From: Epinephelus fuscoguttatus
Lineage: Eukaryota; Chordata; Actinopteri; Perciformes; Serranidae
Direction of reading: 5' to 3'
Length of the DNA: 64,000 bases
NCBI RefSeq assembly: GCF_011397635.1
Contig: NC_064770.1
Location: forward strand, 7,712,826-7,776,825
The position numbers and the translations under genes were made by a program. This document shows positions 12,433 through 22,927 of this stretch, piece after piece (position 1 is the stretch's first letter; each line of letters opens with the position of its first letter). The notes beneath the pieces were generated by a model. The model saw nothing but the letters and a program-made list of their open reading frames with translations, did not search any database and had not been told where the DNA came from.

Positions 12433-14007
12433 CAGTACAGGCCAAAAGTTTGGACACACCTTCTCATTCAATGCGTTTTCTTTATTTTCATGACTATTTA
12501 CATTGTAGATTCTCACTGAAGGCATCAAAACTATGAATGAACACATGTGGAGTTATGTACTTAACAAAAAAAGGTGAAATAACTGAAAACATGTTTTATA
12601 TTCTAGTTTCTTCAAAATAGCCACCCTTTGCTCTGATTACTGCTTTGCACACTCTTGGCATTCTCTCCATGAGCTTCAAGAGGTAGTCACCTGAAATGGT
12701 TTCCACTTCACAGGTGTGCCTTATCAGGGTTAATTAGTGGAATTTCTTGCTTTATCAATGGGGTTGGGACCATCAGTTGTGTTGTGCAGAAGTCAGGTTA
12801 ATACACCGCCGACAGCCCTATTGGACAACTGTTAAAATTCATATTATGGCAAGAACCAATCAGCTAACTAAAGAAAAACGAGTGGCCCTCATTACTTTAA
12901 GAAATGAAGGTCAGTCAGTCTGGAAAATTGCAAAAACTTTAAATGTGTCCCCAAGTGGAGTCGCAAAAACCATCAAGCGCTACAACGAAACTGGCACACA
13001 TGAGGACCGACCCAGGAAAGGAAGACCAAGAGTCACCTCTGCTTCTGAGGATAAGTTCATCCGAGTCACCAGCCTCAGAAATCGCAAGTTAACAGCAGCT
13101 CAGATCAGAGACCAGATGAATGCCACACAGAGTTCTAGCAGCAGACCCATCTCTACAACAACTGTTAAGAGGAGACTACGCGAATCAGGCCTTCATGGTC
13201 AAATAGCTGCTAGGAAACCACTGCTAAGGAGAGGCAACAAGCAGAAGAGATTTGTTTGGGCCAAGAAACACAAGGAATGGACATTAGACCAGTGGAAATC
13301 TGTGCTTTGGTCTGATGAGTCCAAATTTGACATCTTTGGTTCCAACCGCCGTGTCTTTGTGAGACGCAGAAAAGGTGAACGGATGGATTCCACATGCCTG
13401 GTTCCCACTGTGAAGCATGGAGGAGGAGGTGTGATGGTGTGGGGGTGTTTTGCTGGTGACACTGTTGGGGATTTATTCAAAATTGAAGGCACACTGAACC
13501 AGCATGGCTACCACAGCATCCTGCAGTGACATGCCATCCCATCCGGTTTGCGTTTAGTTGGACGATCATTTATTTTTCAACAGGACAATGACCCCAAACA
13601 CACCTCCAGGCTGTATAAGGGCTATTTGACCAAGAAGGAGAGTGATGGAGTGCTGCGGCAGATGACCTGGCCTCCACAGTCACCGGACCTGAACCCAATC
13701 CAGATGGTTTGGGGTGAGCTGGACCGCAGAGTGAAGGCAAAGGGGCCGACAAGTGCTAAACACCTCTGGGAACTCCTTCAAGACTGTTGGAAAACCATTT
13801 CAGGTGACTACCTCTTGAAGCTCATGGAGAGAATGCCAAGAGTGTGCAAAGCAGTAATCAGAGCAAAGGGTGGCTATTTTGAAGAAACTAGAATATAAAA
13901 CATGTTTTCAGTTATTTCACCTTTTTTTGTTAAGTACATAACTCTACATGTGTTCATTCATAGTTTTGATGCCTTCAGTGAGAATCTACAATGTAAATAG
14001 TCATGAA
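12433..14007 (+). mobile_element. Tc1-type element with D-D38-E spacing, right end truncated
   Basis: The left terminal repeat starts CAGTACAGGCCAAAAG after a TA. About 170 bp are repeated in inverted orientation at the right (for example, the TTGATGCCTTCAGTGAGAATC words). The right copy stops at TCATGAA (14007), so the outermost ~54 bp and the right TA are missing. It sits in the intron between exons 4 and 5 of the HECT-like gene, in the same orientation. The transposase spacing (see next entry) matches the family described as Intruder (DD38E), recalled from knowledge. Confidence 0.85.
12846..13898 (+). pseudogene. Tc1-type transposase, disabled by a stop and a catalytic Glu-to-Gln change
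   Basis: 350 codons from MARTNQLTKE to the stop at 13898. It has two helix-turn-helix segments (about residues 5-110) with the GRPR linker at 59-62, then the DDE domain: D157 (LWSDESK), D247 (QQDNDPKH) and, 39 positions later, NPIQ. The family has Glu at that position (NPIE), so the third catalytic residue appears lost. Codon 228 is TGA (13527-13529) where CGA (Arg) would be expected, a typical CpG decay. The frame stays open on both sides, so these two changes account for the loss. The enzyme would cut and paste the element at TA sites. Confidence 0.9.
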
Positions 14008-15333
14008 TGAAGTTACCTTGTCTTGGGATTGGAGACAACAATTTTTTATTAGAAAGCCTATGTTGTAAACTGGAGGTGTGCAGTTTGAAAGAAGGTCTCA
14101 TGGGTGGTTGGGGAGTTTGAGTTGCATTATGGGAAACATAGGATGCAGTATTATTTTGACCTTCACACAAACGTACTAAAAGTTAGGATATTTTCACCTC
14201 TGCTTCATTGATTAAACGCTCTTTTGTTTTGTGGATGTTTTGTTCTTTCAAAGGACAGTGACTGAGTCTTACCACAAGATTTGCTCACATTCAAGCAGCC
14301 TGCATCAACCTCACTTGACTACCCAGAAATCCTGAGAGCGCACGACGTGCATCAATTTGCAGGATAAAGGTTGTTGAAGATCTTTTGGCTGTATTTATGG
14401 ACAGCAGCATAATACATTTGACTCTAAAGATGGACTTTGTAAATGAAAATTACTGCTATTGATGATGCTGGAGTGTCAAGGGAGGTTTACACTGCATTCT
14501 GGGAACAGTTTCTTGAACAGTGTGAAGGGGAAACAGAGCGAGTGCCAAGGCTGAGGCCAGATTTCTGTGAGGCTGAATGGCAAGCAGTTGGACGGATCTG
14601 GGTGAAAGGATTATTAGACCACGGTGTCATGCCAGTGAGGCTATCAAAGGCTTTCATTTTAGCCTGCATCCATGGCATCGACTCAGTTGATGTAGACATC
14701 CTGATGACATCATTTCTCAACTACCTTCCTCCTGTTGAGAGATCAGCTGTTGAGAAGGCTCTCCAGGGCACAATGGAGGAAAGTGATGAAGAGGACTTGC
14801 TTGACCTCTTTACAAGGATGGGTTCCCATTTCCTACCTCCAAAGAACAGCATGCAACCTGCCATAGAAACAATGGCTCACAAAGCCATTCTACAAGAGCC
14901 AAAATATATAGTTGATTGCTTCTCCACACCCATGGCACTTGTACAGCAGAAACTATCAGACAAGGAAAGTGTGTTGTCTCTGTATGAGTCAAAGAAAGCC
15001 ACAGGCAAAAGAGTATTGCAACTGTTTGAAACAACAAAGATGGTGCTGTCTCAGAGAGAGCAGGCAACCTTTAACCATCTCCAACGTTACGTGAAAAATG
15101 CTGACCAAACCAAAGCTGAAAAAATCCTGCGTTTCTGTACTGGTTCCTCTGTCATATGTGTTGACAAAATTATGGTATGCTTTAATGCTGAAACTGGACT
15201 AAACAGAAGGCCTGTTGCTCATACCTGTGGTGCTACCCTTGAAGTACCATGCACATACAGCTCTTACCCTGAATTTCGCACAGAGTTTGACAACATCCTG
15301 TCCAGTAACTATTTTGAAATGGACATCCTGTGA

Positions 15334-16867
15334 ACTTGAGAGCAGTCCTGATCAGGCCCCATAGTAATGGCCTCTTTATTGTTTGGTTGATTATATTTTA
15401 TTTATAATGATTTACTGTTTTTGTTGTTTGTTTTGTCATTGAAACATCTGATGCACTGAACTGTGTGTAGAGCAGTCTGCAATTCTATTTTATTTTTGTG
15501 CAATAGTACACCACCATAGTTTTCACATGGATTTAATTTTTTAAATTATGCTTTAAAAATGACTGCAGCTTTCATTTCCATCAGTGGGACCCTAACATGA
15601 GCTTCATGGTTAAGCTTGTTGCTAAGAAAGATTACAGAGTTGTCCATCACTGGTGGAATTGTGAATTGTTGGTGTTAACATGTTAAAGAGTCATACCTGT
15701 TGAATTGTGAATTGTTGGTGTTAACGTGTTAAAGAGTCATACCTGTTTGATTATTCAGGGGAAAACATTTTTAAGTTAATGTTTACAAAATCTACAGGCT
15801 GGTGTGGCTTGTGTGAAATGTGGCTTGGAAAGGCCTAATATGCTCAATTGGCCTTCAGAATGATTATGTAATATTTCCGTTATACTACTGTCATTTATTA
15901 TTGTCTTACCTCAGCACCGCATTATAACATTGTATCTTTTTTAGAAATAGAATGTGTGTGCATTTTTGCCATGAAGTGACCTTTATGCATTGTACTTTTT
16001 TTTCATATTTTCAAGTTCAAGCTCAATTGGTCTTAATTAAAAAACCAAACTGATATGGCATATTTTTTATTTATTCAGGGTTGCAAGCCAGGATTTCACA
16101 CTGAGAAACAATACAGAATAATTACTAATAAAAATATTTCCACTGTTAACAAAAATATCAAGTGCTTGTTCTTTTTTCTACCCCTCTCTGATATTTCACA
16201 ACACAGGTTGTTCATGCAGATATCTTGACTGTGCACTGTCAACTAGATGTCACTTGATGTTTGCACTAGTAGTAGTATTTGAGTCATCTTACAGGCAGGT
16301 TCATAAAATATCAACAGGGCTGATGTCTGCATAAATGTTTTTAAACATCCAATAGTATGTTAAGAACTTAAGTTTATTTCAAGGCCAGTTTCAGATGAAG
16401 TCAGTAACCAAGACAGCATGTTTATTCTTAATGTTAGTAGTGCTTTGCCTGACCAGCAGTTCAAAAGCCAAAGATGTTCTCCTATCATAAAATATTGAGG
16501 AAAAACAGAATATTCACATTTACAGACAGTTTAATTGTAACAGTTACAAATTAATAGTTATCAAAATTGTGGCATTAATTTCCCATTGGTTAATTAAGTG
16601 ATAAATGGACTGTTTTGGTACTAGTTATGAATTTTACACAGGTTGATTTGGCTTTTGATAGGCTTTATCTCTAAAGCAACACCAGCTGAGGATCAATAGT
16701 GTTGTATTTTTACCCATACATCAAGCCAAACATACATCAAATCAAATCAGTTAAAATAACAGAACATAAACATATAGCATGGTTAATGATAGCAAGGAAA
16801 AATACAATACACTATACCAACAGCTCAACTCTCTGGCCCCTACAGGACACAACTCAGTACTTGTGAC
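15334..16867. other. Convergent 3' regions between the two transposon genes
   Basis: No coding sequence is seen. This is the presumed 3' UTR space of both genes. A plus-strand AATAAA at 16127-16132 could end the HECT-like transcript. Minus-strand AATAAA (TTTATT on the plus strand) at 16421-16426 could end the integrase transcript. If both are used, the transcripts would be close but need not overlap. Confidence 0.5.
15656..15747. repeat. 46-bp tandem duplication
   Basis: Two adjacent 46-bp units (15656-15701 and 15702-15747) differ by one base, ACATG versus ACGTG. They lie in the 3' part of the HECT-like gene region, after its stop codon. This looks like a simple recent duplication. Confidence 0.9.
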
Positions 16868-18379
16868 TTACAGAGATACACTGATGGCCTCTCTTAGGTG
16901 CATATACAAGTTCACAGCCTGATATGGATCTGTTGGTGGAGTCAGATGAGACTCGGCCATAAAGATATTGCATAGTTCATATAAATTTGGATCGCATGGT
17001 ATGGTCCGGCGAAAGACACATTGGTTTTTGCACAGTTGAACATGTTCACTTTCAACTGGGGAAAGGAAGTCTCTTGTCCCGTAAAGTTCAGGCAAGGCAT
17101 ACATCACATTAGGCCGACCACTGGGGACGTTTATGTTCTTTGAGGGCCTGATGGTGTGTGCGTTCCAAACTTGTGCAGTGTCATCCAACTCATCCTGTTA
17201 AAAAGAATGCACAATTACATTTAGGAAGAACTGTACATACATGTCAACTTAAATGAGCACTAAATTAGAGCATTAACTCTCTTCTCTCTCCCTCTCCCCT
17301 CCTCTCTGTGTCCCCCTGAGCTCATCTTTACCTCCTTTCCATTTCTCTCCTCTCCCTCTATCTTTTTCTTTACTATCCCTGTCTCTCCACCCCCCCTCTC
17401 CATTTCTCCCCATCTCCCCTTTCTATCGTTTTCTCTCCTCTCCCTGTCTCTCTCTCCACCTTCCCTCCTCTCTGTCTCTCTGCCTCCCCTCTCCCTCTCA
17501 CATACACAGGCACACATATGAAAACATAATTCATGAACTCACCTGGATGAGTCCCATGCAACAAAATTGAAGGAGGCTTTTGTCCAGAAATCCACCATCA
17601 AAGAACCCGTTGTCTCGGAGGTCTCCAAACAGGGATAACCAGAACTCCACACACTGGCTGCGAAGAAAACCCCACCAATATTCAATTCTCTGATTGGCGG
17701 TGCTGGCTCCATCCAAGTAACTGTCAAGGGTGCTGTCTGGGGGAGTGGGGACGAGGAAACGCTGGAAGCCTCTGACATGGCCATTTTCGGTTCCAAGATC
17801 GCCTCTCACAATCCGAGGGCAGCCCCCTAAACGCTGCACTACGTCCATATAATAACCTCCGATCAACTTTGGGTCACTACTTGTTGTGTAGGCATTGAGC
17901 CACATTATTTTCCTCGAAAAACCATCAATACTTCCACTGACACAAATGCCATATGGCTTCAGTTTATCATAAGAGTCCATGTGCCATATGAAGTTTGGCC
18001 CTCTTGAGAAGTAGCTCCGTCGTCTGAGACGTCTTGCCTGCCTTAACGACACTCCTCTCGGATCCAGCTCCTTCAACACCAAGCGCACATCCTCTTTCCT
18101 CACTCGTAGTCCATGTTCTCTGCATTTAGCAAACATCCACCGGTAACCGTGAAGCTGTCCAGAGTACTGTATTTGGTTGCTAATGAATTCAATCAGGACC
18201 GCCAAGTCACAGAATGTTTTTCGACGAAAGTGTCCTCTTGCGTTAAGCAGTCGCTTCAGATGTCTCTCACTTACATGAAAACCGGGTTTACTCGCAAGCA
18301 CTGATTTAATGTCTTTATATTTGAGGCCAATCTCAAAATAAAACTCTATGAGCCTCTCCCACAGGTGAATGCGCTCCAT
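16868..18379 (-). CDS. DDE integrase/transposase of the IS3EU-like element, two exons, apparently intact
   Basis: Exons 18379-17543 and 17194-16868, with a GT/AG intron and phase 0, give 387 residues. The join reads GLIQ/DELDDTAQVWNAHTIRP and is seamless. The N-terminus (about 1-50, WERLIEFYF...SERHLKRLL) looks like a helix-turn-helix DNA-binding region. The retroviral-integrase-like core has D135 (WHMDSYDKL), D194 (VRGDLGTENG) and E233 (NQRIEYWW), so all three metal-binding residues are present. The C-terminal exon has SGRPNVMYALPELYGTRDFL. No stop or frameshift is visible. The start codon lies 170 bp inside the right end of the element, and its N-terminal coding sequence is part of the terminal inverted repeat. 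It should catalyse excision and insertion of the element. Whether it is expressed cannot be told. Confidence 0.85.
17279..17508. repeat. CT/AG-rich low-complexity tract in the integrase intron
   Basis: A long pyrimidine-rich run on the plus strand (purine-rich on the transcribed strand), full of CTCTCC and TCCCTC words. It fills most of the intron between the two integrase exons. Open frames across it encode only Arg/Glu/Gly-rich low-complexity sequence and are not genes. Confidence 0.85.
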
Positions 18380-18549
18380 TGTTGCATTTGTTTGCAGTCT
18401 CTATGGGCCAAACTGACCCGGAAGTACATTACTTAAAGGAAAGTTTTGCGAGATCTTGCAAAAGCTTTGCGAGATATTGCAAAAGTACTTTTTTTTTTTT
18501 TCCAACCGTCTATTTTTTTTCCCTTCCATGTCCCTTTAGGGGCTCCGTA
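18232..18549 (-). repeat. Right terminal inverted repeat of the IS3EU-like element
   Basis: Inverted counterpart of 8810-9041, about 318 bp. The outer half is non-coding and contains repeated GCGAGAT and TTGCAAAAG words. The inner half is the integrase 5' coding region (residues 1 to about 50). It is flanked outside by the target duplication CTATTC. Confidence 0.9.
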
Positions 18550-18942
18550 CTATTCATATGTTATTATCACAGTGTCTGTGAATATTTTATTTGTTGATAC
18601 AAAAAAGTTTGTGGGCTGTTTATAAATATATATATATATATATACATAATCAAGTTGTTGTCTTTTAATGGCTTTGCTTAGTTACACTTAGTTAGTTCTG
18701 TGACTGTTCTGCCTTTTTGTGGGGTTCACCAGAGCTCTGTGTATATCCTATAGCCCAAACCTTAATACTCGATCTGCTACACCAAACTGTGAGAAAACAA
18801 GCGTAAATTTGCAGTAGCTGCGACCAGATTTGCTACTGTCACACCATTGATGGATGAATCACGGTGGTTCTTTCTGGCATAGTTACTTGTGGTCTCTAAT
18901 TGCAGCATGTACATTTTGAGCATTTTTGGTCAAGGACTTTTT

Positions 18943-19002
18943 TTTTTTTAAGATATTTTTGGGCATTTTTGCCTTTAATGGACAGGACAGCCAAGTGTGA
19001 AG

Positions 19003-19051
<49 letters not shown>

Positions 19052-19150
19052 ATGCAGCAAAGGGCCACAGGCTGGACTTGAACCCGGGCCGCTGCAGCAA
19101 CAGCCTTGTACATGGGGCGCCTGCTCTATCCACTAAGCCACCGATGCCCT
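18943..19150 (-). mobile_element. tRNA-derived SINE, copy 1
   Basis: On the minus strand it starts near GGGCATCGGTGGCTTAGTGG, with a Pol III A box (TGGCTTAGTGG) and a B-box-like GGTTCAAGTCC. A (CT)n tract and an A-rich tail follow; the (GA)n at 19006-19046 is on the plus strand. It is flanked by a perfect 15-bp duplication, GGTCAAGGACTTTTT, at 18928-18942 and 19151-19165, showing a true retrotransposed insertion. Confidence 0.85.
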
Positions 19151-19234
19151 GGTCAAGGACTTTTTGAGTTTTTCTCAAAAAGATTTGAATCAGTTAGTAT
19201 AGCACCACCTATGGACAAATCGTGGGCATTCTTT

Positions 19235-19414
19235 TTTTTAAGATATTTTTTGGGTATTTTTAAGCCTTTAATTGATAGGACAGACAAGTGTGAGAGGGGG
19301 AGAGAGAGAGAGTCATGCAGCAAAGGGCCACAGGCTGGAGTCAAACCCGGGCCGCTGCGGCAACAGCCTTGTACATGGGGCGCCTGCTCTACCACTAAGC
19401 CACCGACGCCCCTG
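19235..19414 (-). mobile_element. tRNA-derived SINE, copy 2
   Basis: Same family and orientation as copy 1, with A box TGGCTTAGTGG, B box GGTTTGACTCC and a shorter purine tract. It is flanked by a 17-bp duplication, AATCGTGGGCATTCTTT, at 19218-19234 and 19415-19431. Both copies entered the right arm of the old hAT element independently. Confidence 0.85.
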
Positions 19415-19480
19415 AATCGTGGGCATTCTTTCTGGTATAGTTACTCATGGTCTCTAGCTGCAGTATGCAATTTTCAGCAT

Positions 19481-19550
19481 TTTTGGTCAAGGACTTTTTT
19501 AGTTATTCACAAAAAGCTTTGTGAATAACTAAAAAAGTCCTTGACCAAAA
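19481..19550. repeat. Perfect hairpin, 33-bp arms with 4-nt loop
   Basis: The left arm begins TTTTGGTCAAGGAC and the right arm ends GTCCTTGACCAAAA. All 33 positions are complementary around a loop AAGC. The outer part repeats the GGTCAAGGACTTTTT sequence also used as a SINE target at 18928. It lies in the right arm of the hAT element. Confidence 0.9.
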
Positions 19551-19997
19551 AAGATAAAGAAAAAAACTATTTTCTGTATTTGAAAGTACAAAATACATGT
19601 ATTTTATTTTGATACATTTTCTGGCACCAGTATTTTGTATTTTATTTCGATACATTTACTTGAGAGGGATTTTGTATTTTGTATCAACATACATTTTGAT
19701 GTATTTTTGCCCATCTCAGGCAATGACCAGAACAGAAGTGTTTTTGTAGAACATTATGATGTCACAGTTAAGTTGACTTTTGACCTTTTAGACAAAAAAT
19801 GACAAAATATCATTATTTTTCACTCTACTAGACATTTGTGTGATGTTTTGTCATAATTAGCAAATTAATTCTTCAGTTATGGCCAAAAACATATTTTGTG
19901 AACTCATATTGACCTTGCAATTGACCCTTGAACTTCGACCACAAAATTACTTTATTCTTCAGTCCAAGTGGACATTTGTGTCAAATGTAAAGAAATT

Positions 19998-20792
19998 CCA
20001 TTAAGGCGCTTGAAGAGAAGAGATTTACAGTGACTCTTGGGAAGCACATCCAGGCCCTGTTTGACCATCTGCCCTGGGCTTGTCAGATAATCAGTCTGGC
20101 AAAATGTGAGTTTGCAAAGGTGACAGTCACCTGCCTAGGTAGAGTTATTGGTGAATGGCAGGTGTGCCCTGTCAGAGCAAAGGTGGTGGCAGTTGACCAG
20201 TTTCCTGTTCTTGCTGCTAAGAAAGAACTTTCTCCTTTCTTGGGTATGGTGGGTTACTATCATGGGTTTTGTAAAAACTTCTCCACAGTAGTTGTTCCCC
20301 TCGCTTCTCTTCTTAGCGAAAGGTTAAGTTTGAATGGTCTCTCCCCTGACAAGAAGTATTTGAGTCGTCAAGTCTTTGTGTTCTGCCTCTGTGGTAGCAG
20401 CTTCACAGATGGACAAACTTTTCTGCTGTGTGTGGATGCTAGTAAGGAGGGAGCTGGTGAAAATGATGTCGACTGCCTAGTGAGTTTCCAAAAAATTCAA
20501 CTGACATCAGCTGAATTATTCCATCATTGAAAAAGAGACATTGGCACTTTTCTGGGCATTGCAACACTTTGAGGTTTATGTGGGGGGTGGAGTAACACCT
20601 TTAGTGGTGTACACTGATCATAATACCCTAACCTCTCACTCCAAAGCCCAAATCAACAGCTTAGTATGTTGGTGTCTTTATTTCCAACCATGTCATCTTG
20701 ACATACAACATGTGAAGGGAGCTGAAAATATAGTGGCTGATGCCAGGTCCAGAGCTGTCTGTTCTGGTTTTCCTCTCTTAAATGCTTCCTAG
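19998..20792 (+). pseudogene. Ty3/gypsy retroelement pol remnant (RT end and RNase H)
   Basis: The translation shows the end of the reverse transcriptase (LAKCEFAKVTVTCLGRVIGE, then KKELSPFLGMVGYY) and the start of RNase H (LLCVDASKEGAG). After a frame change near 20515 it continues EKETLALFWALQHFEVYVGG, YTDHNTLT and AENIVADARSRA. These are typical of fish gypsy elements. The catalytic RT motif lies upstream and is absent. There are no LTRs nearby. It is an old, broken copy; part of it is repeated at 32308-32596. Confidence 0.85.
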
Positions 20793-21954
20793 ATACCAAG
20801 GTTGCTGAGGCGGTGGCCTCGATGGTTAAGTGATGAGACTGACTGCAGGTTATATAGACACTCACATGTTTACAGTAATATGCCAGAGAGCATTTGGTTA
20901 TGATAGTTAGTTGTGTGTATTGTTTTGGGTATTGACATGGTACTGTAGTTGTGCTTGAATTGTTGGGTATCTTTGTGAGGACCCCCATTTTTAAGGGATG
21001 GGATGTGACGACTCCTTCCACTCTGCCTGTCAGTTATCTTACTCTGCTGGTAAAAGCTAAGAAGATGTAAAGATTAGCATTAATCTGTGTATGTGTGCTA
21101 TATTTCTACACATTGTAGTGAACAGAGATCCTTTAATGAGAATGTTATAGTGAAAAGGCAGAAATGTTTTATTTAAACAGTTGTTACATCTGACGTAAGG
21201 CTTTTTTTTTTTGCTTTATTCTTCTATGTTTTAGTTCTATTGTGTCATCCCTGTGTCAGTTATTATCTTGTCTGTTAAAGGTTTTTATGTGAAGCACTGT
21301 TGTAATCCTCTGTCTTTGTTATTTATTTATTTTTTTATTTATCTTTATTGTAATGTTGCGGTGATTTTATATAATTAAGCATTAAAATTTATAATGGAAA
21401 GTCTATGGGAGGAATGTTTGAAAGCTAAAATCTCAACAATTACATGTGCTAAAGCTTTCATACTTTATGGATGGGTGACCCATCTGGAAATGCTTTACAT
21501 ATTAAAGTATGATGCCATTAGCACCACCATGTGGTAAGCCATTATGTGTTCTACATTTTAACTCATGAACTGTGAGGTGCAGCAAATCAATACTTGCAGT
21601 GTGTTTCTTGGATGATGGTAATATGATATTGGCCACACAATCTGTGCCTTTAAAAATGTTCCATCATTTTGGATTTTAGCTTTTTTGTTTGTTTGTTTGT
21701 TTTGTTTTTGCTTCTTTGACACATATTTCATCAGTCTTCACTTAACTTGGTATATACCCTATTGAGATAACCTTTGAAGGCGTGACCTGATGCACTTAAT
21801 GGGCCATAACTCTTCAGTGCTGAGTTGGATTGCAACTAAATTTGGGAATGTTGTACACACAGCGACACTCCACAAGAATGTAAAATTTCAACCGAATATA
21901 TTGATGGGTGGTGCTCCAGCAACATTAAAACCAGATATTTTACAATTCTGTTAA
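20793..21954. other. Intergenic repeat-like DNA; no gene seen
   Basis: AT-rich DNA with repeat-like blocks (for example 21380-21950, which contains CTTCAGTGCTGAGTTGG-type words). No open frame here has a recognisable domain. Confidence 0.5.
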
Positions 21955-22047
21955 AGGCACTGTATGTAAGAATGTGGCCAAAACGGTTACTGCACTCAAA
22001 TTCAAAATAATGCTGCGAGTCGTGTCGTCGGCCACCCCCCCCCCCCC

Positions 22048-22085
<38 letters not shown>

Positions 22086-22927
22086 TCGAGGTTGCTGGAC
22101 AGTGGCACGCTGGAGACTGATTTGTTTGCCTACGGGCTGCGTCGCCACGTCCTTGATCTTTGGTTTTCCAGTGGACCGTTCAAGCAAGTCCGGCTTCTCT
22201 GCTGCTAACGCTGCTGCCGGGATACAGCGGTGGAGGAGGGAACTGCCCATTGCTCCAACATCCCATTGTTCCAACCATATTAAACCCATTGTTCCGAAGT
22301 CCCGTTGTTCCGAAATCATCATGATCCCCTGTGGTTAAGGTCTGGTTAGGTTTAGGCACAAAAACCACTTGGTTAGGGTCAGGAAAAGATCATGGTGTGG
22401 GTTAAAATGAAAAAGAAAGTGGCAAACACATAAGCCATGAGCCTGCTTCGCCTCAAGCCTCTCCCAGCTGACCCAGAGCCGGTCGTGGCGCACCATCAAA
22501 GTAGAAATATGCCCACCGGGAGCTGTTCAGCGCCGTGGACCCTCGGACTAATGGGATGTCGGACCAATGGGCTGTCGGACCAATGACATGGACCCGGTGG
22601 AGGAGCCGGCTGCTAATGCTATGTACTGGGACACTGCTAATGCAGCTTGCCGTGCTGCTGTAGCTCAGTCGTAACTGTAACTGATGCTGAGACTCTACTG
22701 ACTGTGTGACTGGTAGACGGCGGTGGGTGGCGCAACAGGCCAAAACACAAATTCAAAACATAAACATGATTTGCGGACCGTAAAAATGTTTTCTAAATGC
22801 GAATATTCTGGCTGTACTATTGTTGTTGGTGAGATCAGTATGGTATATGAACATTATTCCTTAGTCTCTGTGACATATTAGGAGGATTTCATGACAATTT
22901 CCTTTAGATTTCTTACAAAGAGCTCCT
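21955..22927. mobile_element. TTAA-flanked non-autonomous DNA element (about 970 bp)
   Basis: The left end is TTAA (21951-21954) then AGGCACTGTATGTAAGAA. The right end, read inward, is TTAA then AGGAGCTCTTTGTAAGAA. A TTAA target and AGG-type termini suggest a Kolobok- or piggyBac-like miniature element. The interior holds a C run and (CA)n at about 22035-22084, then a GGTTAGGGTCAGG-type repeat at 22330-22400. No transposase is present. Confidence 0.55.

Larger units (their letters stand above)
9170..15333 (+). pseudogene. HECT ubiquitin-ligase-like gene of the IS3EU-like element, broken
   Basis: Exons with good splice sites and phase 0: 9170-9247, 9596-10363, 10778-11200 and 12092-12208 (462 codons). 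The final exon is about 14254-15333. Exon 1 begins MEEDFEQFLRSREV; exons 1-2 suggest a SAM-like domain, followed by a long acidic, Ser-rich region. The last exon ends as a HECT C-lobe: LRFCTGSSVICVDKI, then PVAHTCGATLEVP with the predicted catalytic Cys at 15226-15228. HECT ligases pass ubiquitin through that Cys to a substrate. The last exon is damaged: an in-frame TGA at 14263-14265, a frame change near 14340 and another at about 14442-14455, just before AIDDAGVSREVY. A Tc1-type insertion occupies the preceding intron. Relatives in other fish are usually annotated as G2E3-like or uncharacterised. What the protein does for the transposon is unknown. Confidence 0.8.
8810..18549. mobile_element. 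9.74-kb IS3EU-like DNA transposon carrying a DDE integrase and a HECT-like gene
   Basis: Both ends begin with the same sequence read inward (TACGGAGCCCCTAAAGGGAC, then ATGGAAGGG and an A-rich tract). The element is flanked by a perfect 6-bp duplication, CTATTC, at 8804-8809 and 18550-18555. The plus-strand gene starts near the left end and the minus-strand integrase starts at the right end; they converge near 15.3-16.9 kb. The 6-bp target site, TA...TA termini and eukaryotic integrase with introns fit the IS3EU superfamily as I recall it. The label is by recognition, not search. A Tc1-type element (12433-14007) is nested within it. Matching ends and target duplications show that it moved as one unit. 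Confidence 0.85.
8106..19719. mobile_element. Old non-autonomous hAT-type element, split by later insertions
   Basis: The left end starts CAGGGGTGGGCAGTATTT. The right end, read inward on the minus strand, is CTGAGATGGGCAAAAATAC, a recognisable imperfect inverted repeat. It is flanked by an 8-bp direct repeat with one mismatch, GTAATGAC (8098-8105) and GCAATGAC (19720-19727), as expected for hAT insertion. Near both ends the sequence is rich in TTTGTATTT-like words. I see no hAT transposase. Removing the IS3EU-like element and two SINEs leaves about 1.4-1.5 kb. It is the oldest layer of the nest. Confidence 0.75.

Noticed and set aside
17260-17564. Minus-strand open frames rich in Arg, Glu and Gly
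   Set aside because: They translate the CT-rich intron tract between the two integrase exons and are low-complexity artefacts.
18883-19395. Possible tRNA genes suggested by A and B boxes
   Set aside because: The boxes belong to two SINEs with target duplications and A-rich tails, not to folded tRNAs.
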